Source: UBA8337 sp963932545
GTDB lineage: Bacteria > Pseudomonadota > Alphaproteobacteria > RS24
Length of the DNA: 34,891 nucleotides
NCBI GenBank assembly: GCA_963932545.1
Contig: CAWVRH010000019.1
Coordinates: forward strand, 1-34,891
Reading direction: 5' to 3'
This document shows positions 8,233 through 14,550 of this stretch, in pieces. Position numbers and translations under genes: made by a program. Position 1 is the stretch's first letter. Each line of letters opens with the position of its first letter. The notes beneath the pieces are model-generated. The model was not told where the DNA came from. It was given only the letters and a program-made list of their open reading frames with translations, and did not search any database.

Positions 8233-8261
8233 GTTATAGGCTAGGCAGTCGATTACCACAA
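8233..8261 (-). promoter_or_regulatory. Candidate sigma-70 promoter of the hflK operon
   Basis: Minus-strand TTGTGG, a 17-base spacer and TATAAC, placing a transcription start near 8226 and a leader of about 20 bases that carries the AGGAGGA binding site of hflK. Spacing and both boxes fit the sigma-70 consensus well. Prediction by eye. Confidence 0.5.
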
Positions 8262-8303
8262 TGTAACAAAGTGTCACCGACCCCCCGCTCGCGACCAAAC
8301 TCA

Positions 8304-8332
8304 TTGAAAGTTCAGTCTTGAGCCATCATATA
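8304..8332 (+). promoter_or_regulatory. Candidate sigma-70 promoter of mrp
   Basis: Plus-strand TTGAAA followed at 17 bases by CATATA, or at 19 bases by TATAGT. It lies in the 184-bp gap between the divergent hflK and mrp genes, about 60 bp before the chosen mrp start. Confidence 0.35.
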
Positions 8333-8389
8333 GTAGAGTATGTGGGGACGCCGCCACATCTTTTCAAGCGCCGAAAGAAAGAATTCGAC

Positions 8390-9478
8390 ATGAACCAAAC
8401 GACTGAGGCAGATATTCGCGAAACGCTCAGCACCGTCATTCCAGACGGCGAGACACAATCGCTTATTGCCAGTGATCGAGTGCAAGGCATTGTCGTTAAA
8501 GGTGGCAATATAGGTTTTTCTATCGAAGTTGATGGCCTAAGCGGCGAAAGCGTCAATGACGTTAAAGAAAAGGCCGAAAAGGCCGTGGGCGCGCTATCTG
8601 GCGTCTTGTCTGTTACTTGCGTGCTGACCGCGCACAAGGCCCCTACCGCAAACCCCGAAAAAAACAAGCCCGCCAATAAAGGCCCCCATAATAGTGCCAG
8701 CACGCAAGTGCCCAAAGTATTTGAACGAATTGGGGCCGTTATCGCCGTGGCCTCGGGCAAAGGCGGCGTTGGTAAATCTACCGTGGCTGTGAACCTTGCC
8801 ATTTCGATGGCTCAACAAGGCAAACGCGTGGGGCTGCTGGATGCCGATATATATGGCCCCTCCGCCCCGCAGCTTTTGAATATTGCCGGCAAGCCAGATT
8901 TGAACGACGAAAAGAAGCTTATTCCCATCGAACGCTACGGTGTTTTTACCATGTCCATCGGCTATATGGTGTCGCCCGAACAGGCAATGATTTGGCGTGG
9001 GCCTATGGTGCAAAGTGCGCTCATTCAAATGCTCGAGGACGTGGCTTGGCCAGAGTTGGATGTTTTAATATTAGATATGCCACCCGGCACAGGCGACATT
9101 CAACTGACCATGGCGCAGCGTATTCCGGTAACGGGAGCGCTGATTGTCACCACGCCGTCGAGCTTGGCCACAGCTGATGTGAAGCGCGCTATTGTGATGT
9201 TTGAGAAAACCGAAATTCCGGTTTTTGGCCTCGTCGAAAACATGGCCTATATGAACGCTCCCGATGGCAGCAAACTGTTTCCCTTTGGCCAAGGCGACTT
9301 AGAACTGGCTGAGGCGCTGGGGCTAAAACATTTGGCCACCCTGCCGCTGGATGCGGCTGTGCAGGCCGCCAGCGAAAGCGGCGTGCCACTGAGTGCGCCG
9401 GAAAATACGGCGGCGGAGGCGAGCGAAACAGCGCAAGCTTTCACCGATTTAGCGGCTGCCCTCACGCGCCAAGTTTAG
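8390..9478 (+). CDS. mrp: Mrp/ApbC/NBP35-family P-loop ATPase, iron-sulfur cluster carrier
   Basis: Cytoplasmic ATPase thought to carry or transfer Fe-S clusters. The 362 residues have an N-terminal MIP18/DUF59-type domain (about 5-85) and a ParA/MinD-like ATPase domain with the deviant Walker A ASGKGGVGKS (about 121-130), DADIYGPSAPQLL and LILDMPPGTGD. The CxxC pair that bridges a cluster in many family members, after VENM, is absent: the segment reads VENMAYMNAPDG. I recall similar loss in other alphaproteobacterial Mrp proteins. I chose the ATG at 8390; an ATG 24 codons upstream lacks a binding site and adds family-foreign residues. It is probably co-transcribed with the DUF1737 gene 9 bp downstream. 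Also called apbC. Confidence 0.92.
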   Translation: MNQTTEADIRETLSTVIPDGETQSLIASDRVQGIVVKGGNIGFSIEVDGLSGESVNDVKEKAEKAVGALSGVLSVTCVLTAHKAPTANPEKNKPANKGPHNSASTQVPKVFERIGAVIAVASGKGGVGKSTVAVNLAISMAQQGKRVGLLDADIYGPSAPQLLNIAGKPDLNDEKKLIPIERYGVFTMSIGYMVSPEQAMIWRGPMVQSALIQMLEDVAWPELDVLILDMPPGTGDIQLTMAQRIPVTGALIVTTPSSLATADVKRAIVMFEKTEIPVFGLVENMAYMNAPDGSKLFPFGQGDLELAEALGLKHLATLPLDAAVQAASESGVPLSAPENTAAEASETAQAFTDLAAALTRQV

Positions 9479-9487
9479 GAGACACCT

Positions 9488-9688
9488 ATGAGTGATACTC
9501 AAAAGAAAGCCTATCGGTATTTAACCGGTGCGGATGATGTAGATTTTTGCCAACGCGTTTCTGACGCTTTGCGCGACGGCTGGGTACTTTATGGCCCAAC
9601 CAGCCTAGAGGTCGACGCGCAAGGCAATCGCCATTGCGGGCAGGCTTTGGTCTTGCCTGAGTTTTTGCCTAAAGATTTAAAAAATTAA
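9488..9688 (+). CDS. DUF1737 domain protein
   Basis: A 66-residue protein matching the small DUF1737 family, with the pattern YRYLTGADDVDFCQRVSDAL, then GWVLYGPTSL and a C-terminal QALVLPEF. Function unknown. AGGAGAC before the ATG is a good binding site, and it follows mrp by 9 bp. Its last 20 bases overlap the end of the convergent SMP-30-like gene. Confidence 0.85.
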   Translation: MSDTQKKAYRYLTGADDVDFCQRVSDALRDGWVLYGPTSLEVDAQGNRHCGQALVLPEFLPKDLKN

Positions 9689-10577
9689 GCGGCAGACCCG
9701 GCGCATCCCACTCGGTTTTTAACAAGCGTCCGCTGCTGGAGGCTGTGATATAGGCGGTTTTCAAATCCGCCCCGCCGAAGCAAATATTGGTCGTCATAAA
9801 ATCATCGGTGGCGACATGGCGAATATCGCCTGTGGTGGGGTTGATGCGCGAAATGCCACCACCAACAATCGTCGCCACGCAAACCGTGCCATCGGCTTCT
9901 ACCGCCAGACTGTCGAAGAAATTCAAACCCGAGGGAGAGGCGATAAAGTTTTTCTGGCTGGTTTGCGCGCGGCCTTTAATTTTTCCCGCCCCTTCTAACT
10001 CAAACCCCCAAAGGCGCGCGCCTTGGGTTTCGGCCACATAGACTTTGTCTTCTTGCGGGCTTAAGCCAATTCCGTTCGGGGTCTCGATGGGAAACACCAT
10101 TTGCTCGATAAAGCTGCCATCGGCTTTGGCATAATAGACGGCCCCGCGGTCTTTCAACCGACCGAAACCTTTGCCTAAATCGGTGAACCAGAAGCCACCG
10201 GATCTATCGAACACAATATCATTGGGGCCACGCAAGGGCTCGCCATCGCAAGCTGTATAGAGAACTTCTGATTTTCCTGTGGCGAGGTCGACACGCTCGA
10301 TGCGGCCGCCAGAATAATCGGCGGCGATGTCGCCCGGATGCAGCGCGCCATTATGTTCAGCCCAATCGAAGCCGCCATTGTTGCAAACATAGACCGCACC
10401 ATCGGGGCCAATAGCGGCGCCGTTTGGGCCACCGCCAAGGTCCGCGATGACCTCAACTGTACCTTTAGGGGTCACGCGACTTAGCGTGCCGCGCGCAATT
10501 TCAACCAGAATAACCGAGCCATCGTCCATGGCGATGGGCCCTTCTGGGAAGCGTAATCCGGATGCGATTTCTTGCAT
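9669..10577 (-). CDS. SMP-30/gluconolactonase-like six-bladed beta-propeller protein
   Basis: A 302-residue member of the SMP-30/gluconolactonase/LRE family, whose members hydrolyse sugar lactones or other esters using a bound divalent metal. Visible are the N-terminal GLRFPEGP with the likely metal-binding Glu, RGPNDIVFD with an Asn, ETPNGIGLS, and FFDSLAVEADG with a likely Asp ligand. Recurrent blade-like GPDGAVYV and FDRSGGFWFTD segments support a propeller fold. There is no signal peptide, so it is probably cytoplasmic. The ATG at 10575-10577 has AGAGGAGGG just upstream. It lies 47 bp after folA on the same strand and may be the third gene of a thyA-folA operon. The substrate cannot be told from sequence, so no gene symbol is given. 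Confidence 0.85.
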   Translation of the reverse strand: MQEIASGLRFPEGPIAMDDGSVILVEIARGTLSRVTPKGTVEVIADLGGGPNGAAIGPDGAVYVCNNGGFDWAEHNGALHPGDIAADYSGGRIERVDLATGKSEVLYTACDGEPLRGPNDIVFDRSGGFWFTDLGKGFGRLKDRGAVYYAKADGSFIEQMVFPIETPNGIGLSPQEDKVYVAETQGARLWGFELEGAGKIKGRAQTSQKNFIASPSGLNFFDSLAVEADGTVCVATIVGGGISRINPTTGDIRHVATDDFMTTNICFGGADLKTAYITASSSGRLLKTEWDAPGLPLNFLNL

Positions 10578-10624
10578 AAAGCCCTCCTCTTGGCACCGCG
10601 CACGTCTCGGCACGGGCTGTGGTT

Positions 10625-11113
10625 TTAGCGACGCTGAAGCGTGATAAAACTATAGTCGGCGCTGTCTTTTTCACCAGCGGAAAATCGTTCGCGAGCCACC
10701 TCTTGCCAATCGTCTGGCTGGCTGAGGGCAAAACTTGTGTCGCCATCGGGCGTGTCGTGCACTTGTGTCAAATGCAGGGTCGTCGCCATCGGTTCGAAGA
10801 TTTTATAAATCTGCCCGCCACCGATAATCATCAAGCTCCCAGCCTCGCCGCCCGCTTGCACGGCTGCTTCAGCCGAGGCCACGCATACCACGCCATCTGG
10901 CAAATCTAATTCGCTGCGGCTGATAACAATGTTAAGGCGTCCCGGCAAAGCCCGTCCGATGGATTGCCACGTCAAACGACCCATGATAATCGGGCAACCC
11001 ATGGTTACTTGTTTGAAATGTTTGAGGTCAGAAGACAAACGCCATGGCATGTCGCCATCTTTGCCGATGATGCCATTTTCGGCCACGGCCACGACCATCT
11101 CGATGGTCGCCAT
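10625..11113 (-). CDS. folA: Dihydrofolate reductase
   Basis: Reduces dihydrofolate to tetrahydrofolate with NADPH, recycling the dihydrofolate made by ThyA next door. The 162-residue protein shows the family order MVVAVAENGIIGKDGDMPWRL, the substrate-binding Asp in SSDLKHFK, IMGRLTWQSIG, LPGRLNIVISR and GGGQIYKIF. The start ATG follows the thyA stop after one base (TAATATG), so translation is coupled to thyA. Longer in-frame starts lie inside thyA and are unlikely. Confidence 0.96.
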   Translation of the reverse strand: MATIEMVVAVAENGIIGKDGDMPWRLSSDLKHFKQVTMGCPIIMGRLTWQSIGRALPGRLNIVISRSELDLPDGVVCVASAEAAVQAGGEAGSLMIIGGGQIYKIFEPMATTLHLTQVHDTPDGDTSFALSQPDDWQEVARERFSAGEKDSADYSFITLQRR

Positions 11114-11114
11114 A

Positions 11115-11909
11115 TTAAACCGCAATCGGCGCCGCGATATGCGGCTGCGAGACATAATTGGTCAGCTCGAAATCATCGAAGGTGAAATCAAAGATATCTT
11201 TTTTATCAGGGTTCATCACCAGCCCCGGCAGATTGCCCGGCTTGCGCATGAGCTGTTCTTTGGCTTGGTCAATATGATTGAGATAAAGATGCGCATCGCC
11301 CAAAGTATGGATGAACTCGCCTGGCTCTAGGTCACAAACTTGCGCTAACATTTGCGTTAGCAAAGCATAGGACGCGATGTTAAACGGCACGCCGAGAAAA
11401 ATATCGGCCGAGCGTTGATAGAGCTGACAAGACAGCTTGCCGCGCGCAACATAAAACTGAAACAAGCAATGACACGGCGGCAGGGCCATGTCTTCTACAT
11501 CTGCGGGGTTCCAAGCGGTGACAATATGTCGGCGCGAGTCGGGATTGTTTTTCAGCTGTTGAACAAGCTGGGTAATCTGGTCGATATGCGCGCCACCAGG
11601 GGTTTGCCAACTGCGCCACTGCTTGCCGTAAACCGGGCCTAATTCGCCAGCGTCATCGGCCCAATCATCCCAAATTTTGACGCCATTTTCCTTCAAATAG
11701 GCGATATTTGTGTCGCCCGAGAGAAACCATAGCAATTCGTGGATGATGGATTTTAAGTGCAGTTTTTTGGTCGTGAGAACCGGAAAGCCGCGACCCAAGT
11801 CGAAGCGCATTTGATGACCGAACACCGATAAAGTGCCGGTTCCTGTGCGGTCTTCGCGTTTGACGCCCGTGTGCAGCACGCGCTCTAGAAGGGATAAGTA
11901 TTCTTTCAT
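11115..11909 (-). CDS. thyA: Thymidylate synthase ThyA
   Basis: Methylates dUMP to dTMP using methylene-tetrahydrofolate. At 264 residues it has exactly the length of E. coli ThyA. Cys146 in LPPCHC is the nucleophile; the phosphate-binding Arg pair (NPDSRRHIVTAW), the QLYQRSADIFLGVPFN motif and the C-terminal PHIAAPIAV are present. The ATG at 11907-11909 has GAGG close upstream (short spacing). It is first in a thyA-folA(-SMP-30) operon and divergent from ssrA, 89 bp away. Confidence 0.97.
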   Translation of the reverse strand: MKEYLSLLERVLHTGVKREDRTGTGTLSVFGHQMRFDLGRGFPVLTTKKLHLKSIIHELLWFLSGDTNIAYLKENGVKIWDDWADDAGELGPVYGKQWRSWQTPGGAHIDQITQLVQQLKNNPDSRRHIVTAWNPADVEDMALPPCHCLFQFYVARGKLSCQLYQRSADIFLGVPFNIASYALLTQMLAQVCDLEPGEFIHTLGDAHLYLNHIDQAKEQLMRKPGNLPGLVMNPDKKDIFDFTFDDFELTNYVSQPHIAAPIAV

Positions 11910-11962
11910 AGCCTCATATTCAACGATTCTTGTGGGCGGGCGCAATCCCTTTCGCAACCCCC

Positions 11963-11992
11963 CTGTTATTTACCTGTGAGAAATGATATAAA
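11963..11992 (+). promoter_or_regulatory. Candidate promoter of ssrA
   Basis: CTGTTA, an 18-base spacer and TATAAA. The predicted start near 11999 coincides with a 14-base hairpin (GTCGG-CTTG-CCGAC) at the head of the tmRNA precursor. Confidence 0.4.
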
Positions 11993-11998
11993 TGACCT

Positions 11999-12303
11999 GT
12001 CGGCTTGCCGACTATGGCGATAAACGGACTTCGTAATAAACCTATCGGACCCGGGGGCAGTACCCGGCGCCTCCACCAAATTTCTTTAGCTTTTGGGGGG
12101 CGACACAGGATCGACGAGGGCGTAAAGGATGTATCCGTCGCTCGGCATGGTACCATCGTTATCGGGCCATTTTAGTAGTTGCAAATGACAACTATGCGGA
12201 AGTAGCCGTCGCTGCGTAAGCAGTCACGACCTTCACATTAAGTCCAATTCCTTCGCAGGTTTTGGCGGGGTTCGGAAGGCACCTGGCAACAGAAGCCTTC
12301 CAC
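11999..12303 (+). ncRNA. ssrA: tmRNA precursor, circularly permuted two-piece form
   Basis: tmRNA rescues stalled ribosomes and adds a degradation tag. The acceptor part comes first, as in alphaproteobacterial permuted ssrA: a T-arm (CCGGG-GGCAGTA-CCCGG) and a 3' end GGCGCCTCC-ACCA ending at 12078. After a linker of about 17 bases the coding part starts near 12096 with GGGGGCG, which pairs over 7 bp with the acceptor strand. It then carries the conserved ACAGGATCGACGAGG, a tag reading frame, and the final CCTGGCAACAGAAGCC segment. The precursor would be cut in the linker to give two RNAs held together by base pairing. The 5' and 3' limits are approximate. thyA is divergent upstream and sspB lies downstream on the same strand. 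Confidence 0.93.
12181..12219 (+). other. ssrA: tmRNA proteolysis-tag reading frame
   Basis: Resume codon GCA through TAA encodes ANDNYAEVAVAA, preceded in the product by the alanine charged on tmRNA. The AND start and the AA end match known tags; the VAA end resembles that of Caulobacter. The C-terminal residues are recognised by ClpX and the inner part by SspB. Confidence 0.92.
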
Positions 12304-12308
12304 TTTTT
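12274..12308 (+). terminator. 3' hairpin of ssrA followed by a T run
   Basis: GGAAGGC and GCCTTCC form a 7-bp stem around a 14-base loop, followed two bases later by TTTTT. It may act as an intrinsic terminator, but the stem is probably also a structural helix of the tmRNA coding piece, so its role as a terminator is uncertain. Confidence 0.4.
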
Positions 12309-12341
12309 GGGGAAATCAAAGCAGCAAAACGGAAAACACCT

Positions 12342-12869
12342 ATGCCAGACGATACGACACCACCTTTGCCCCCCTCCGGCAACCCTGATGACTTTTACCA
12401 ATATGCGAAGCGCGCTCAAACTGCCCTGCTTGATATGGTGAAGAATGTGTTACGCCAAGTGGCGCAAGACGGGCTCGTCGGCGAGCATCATTTTTACCTG
12501 ACCTATTACACCCAAAGCGAAGGCGTGGATTTGTCGGATAAAATGCGCGCCATCCATCCAGAAGAAATTACCATTGTTTTGCAAAACCAATTTGAAGACC
12601 TAGAGGTCGACGACGACGCCTTTCGGGTTACCTTGAGTTTTAACAATCAAGCCGAACGCCTTGTCGTGCCGTTTAAAGCCTTATCGAAATTCTACGATCC
12701 ATCCATCGCTTTTGGATTGACGTTTGATGTCGAGCCGCCGGTAACCGAAGATTCAGAGAGCGCCTTAGAAGATGAGTTTGGCCTGGGCGAAGGCGAGCAG
12801 AAAACAGCGCCAAAGTCAGATGGTGCCAGTGGTGAAGTGGTGAGCCTCGATAGTTTTCGCGATAAATAA
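12342..12869 (+). CDS. sspB: SspB, ClpXP adaptor for ssrA-tagged proteins (alphaproteobacterial type)
   Basis: Adaptor that binds ssrA-tagged proteins and tethers them to the ClpXP protease. The 175-residue protein matches the alphaproteobacterial SspB family: a helical start (YQYAKRAQTALLDMVKNVL), then GLVGEHHFYLTYYT, EEITIVLQNQFEDLEV and LSFNNQAERLVVPFKAL. The folded domain covers about residues 15-135. An acidic, poorly conserved linker follows, and the short C-terminal segment EVVSLDSFRDK likely docks on ClpX. It starts about 38 bp after the tmRNA whose tag it recognises. No clear promoter lies in that gap and the binding site is weak (GGAA), so read-through from ssrA or a promoter inside ssrA is likely. 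fumC follows 67 bp downstream. Confidence 0.93.
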   Translation: MPDDTTPPLPPSGNPDDFYQYAKRAQTALLDMVKNVLRQVAQDGLVGEHHFYLTYYTQSEGVDLSDKMRAIHPEEITIVLQNQFEDLEVDDDAFRVTLSFNNQAERLVVPFKALSKFYDPSIAFGLTFDVEPPVTEDSESALEDEFGLGEGEQKTAPKSDGASGEVVSLDSFRDK

Positions 12870-12936
12870 GAGACAAATGCGGCAGCCCTATGCTAGACCG
12901 CGACACAAGATTTGACGATTTAAGGGAGATACGGCC

Positions 12937-14328
12937 ATGACCGATACACGCAAAGAAACCGACAGCTTTGGCCAATTAGAAGTGCCATCTGAAAAATATT
13001 GGGGCGCGCAAACGCAGCGCTCTTTGGGCAACTTTAAAATCGGCACCGAGAAAATGCCGCTCCCGCTCGTGCGCGCCCTCGGCATTGTAAAAATGTCCGC
13101 CGCGCAAACCAATATGTCCTTGGATAATTTAGAGAGCGATATCGGCAACGCCATTGTTAAGGCCGCAGCCGAAGTCGCGGAAGGCAAATTGGACGATCAT
13201 TTCCCGCTGGTAATTTGGCAAACGGGCTCTGGCACGCAGTCGAACATGAACGCCAATGAAGTGATTTCCAATCGCGCCATCGAGGCTATGGGCGGCGCTA
13301 TGGGCTCGAAAGACCCTGTGCATCCAAACGACCATTGCAACCGCAGCCAATCGTCCAATGACACCTTCCCGACCGCCATGCACATTGCCGCAGCTGAGGA
13401 AGTTGTGCATCTGCTCGTGCCGAGCCTCAATAAATTGGCCAATGCGTTGAATGACAAAAAGCAGGCGTTCAAAGACATCATCAAAATCGGCCGCACGCAC
13501 ACCCAAGACGCCACGCCGCTGACTTTGGGGCAAGAGTTTTCTGGCTATGTCGCCATGGTCGAAAATGGCATTCAGCGTGTTGAAGCCGTTTTGCCAAAGC
13601 TTTATCAATTGGCTCAAGGTGGCACGGCCGTTGGCACAGGCATTAATGCGAAAATCGGTTTTGCCGAAGGCTTTGCTGAATATGTGGCGGCCTACACGAA
13701 ATTGCCATTCGTGACGGCGCCGAATAAATTCGAAGCGTTGGCGACCCATGACGCCATGGTAGAAGCGCATGGTAGCTTGAACGAAGTGGCTGTGTCGCTT
13801 TTCAAGATTGCCAATGACATTCGCTTGCTCGGCTCGGGCCCGCGTTCAGGACTTGGCGAATTGAGCCTGCCGGAAAATGAGCCCGGCTCGTCCATCATGC
13901 CTGGCAAAGTAAACCCGACACAATGCGAAGCGCTGACCATGGTTTGCGCGCAAGTGATGGGCAATAATACCGCCGTTTCTTTTGCCGGTTCGCAAGGTCA
14001 TTTCGAGCTGAATGTTTATAAGCCGGTGATTGCGGCCAATGTGTTGCAGTCTATTCGTTTGCTGGCAGATGCCGCCGTGAGCTTCAGCGATAATTGTGTG
14101 GTTGGCATTCAAGCCAATGAAGACAATATCGCCGCTTTGATGGCGCGCTCCTTGATGTTGGTAACCGCTTTGGCGCCGACCATTGGCTATGACAACGCAA
14201 CCAAAGTAGCCAAAACCGCGCATAAAAACGGCACGACCTTGCGCGAAGAAGCGGTCGGCATGGGCTTTGTAACCGAAGCTGAATTTGATGCCGTGGTGCG
14301 CCCTGAGGATATGATTGCCCCGAAATAA
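12937..14328 (+). CDS. fumC: Class II fumarate hydratase (fumarase C)
   Basis: Interconverts fumarate and malate in the TCA cycle without an Fe-S cluster. The 463 residues (E. coli FumC has 467) contain the three conserved superfamily regions: GSGTQSNMNANEVISNRA (about 97-114), IGRTHTQDATPLTLGQEF with catalytic His188, and GSSIMPGKVNPTQCE (about 317-331) with the catalytic serine loop. GGGAGATAC upstream of the ATG is a good binding site. It follows sspB on the same strand and precedes a ribbon-helix-helix gene by 9 bp. Confidence 0.97.
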   Translation: MTDTRKETDSFGQLEVPSEKYWGAQTQRSLGNFKIGTEKMPLPLVRALGIVKMSAAQTNMSLDNLESDIGNAIVKAAAEVAEGKLDDHFPLVIWQTGSGTQSNMNANEVISNRAIEAMGGAMGSKDPVHPNDHCNRSQSSNDTFPTAMHIAAAEEVVHLLVPSLNKLANALNDKKQAFKDIIKIGRTHTQDATPLTLGQEFSGYVAMVENGIQRVEAVLPKLYQLAQGGTAVGTGINAKIGFAEGFAEYVAAYTKLPFVTAPNKFEALATHDAMVEAHGSLNEVAVSLFKIANDIRLLGSGPRSGLGELSLPENEPGSSIMPGKVNPTQCEALTMVCAQVMGNNTAVSFAGSQGHFELNVYKPVIAANVLQSIRLLADAAVSFSDNCVVGIQANEDNIAALMARSLMLVTALAPTIGYDNATKVAKTAHKNGTTLREEAVGMGFVTEAEFDAVVRPEDMIAPK

Positions 14329-14337
14329 AGGTCTTGT

Positions 14338-14550
14338 ATGAAGCCTGAAAAACGCTCCATCTCCATAGCCGGACACGCCACCAGCGTGTCTTTGGAGCCT
14401 GCGTTTTGGGACGCTTTGAAAGATATGGCAGCCGCGCAAGACTGCTCGCTGCCAGACCTCATTCGCAAGCTAGACGCCAGCTCTAGAGAAGCCAGCCTAT
14501 CCAGCACCCTGAGGGTGGCTATTTTAAACTGGGTGCGCTCGGCCTCCTAA
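14338..14550 (+). CDS. Small ribbon-helix-helix domain protein
   Basis: A 70-residue protein that fits the alphaproteobacterial ribbon-helix-helix (RHH_4-type) family. A beta strand (RSISIAGHATSVSLEP) precedes two helices (AFWDALKDMAAAQDCSLPDLIRKL and the LSSTLRVAILNWVRS end). The family is presumed to bind DNA; no target is known here. AAAGG before the ATG is a fair binding site. Nine bases after fumC, it is probably co-transcribed with it. Its last 32 bases overlap the convergent AsmA-like gene. Confidence 0.8.
   Translation: MKPEKRSISIAGHATSVSLEPAFWDALKDMAAAQDCSLPDLIRKLDASSREASLSSTLRVAILNWVRSAS

Noticed and set aside
8318..8389. Upstream ATG for mrp adding 24 residues
   Set aside because: No ribosome binding site, overlap with the candidate promoter, and residues unlike the family.
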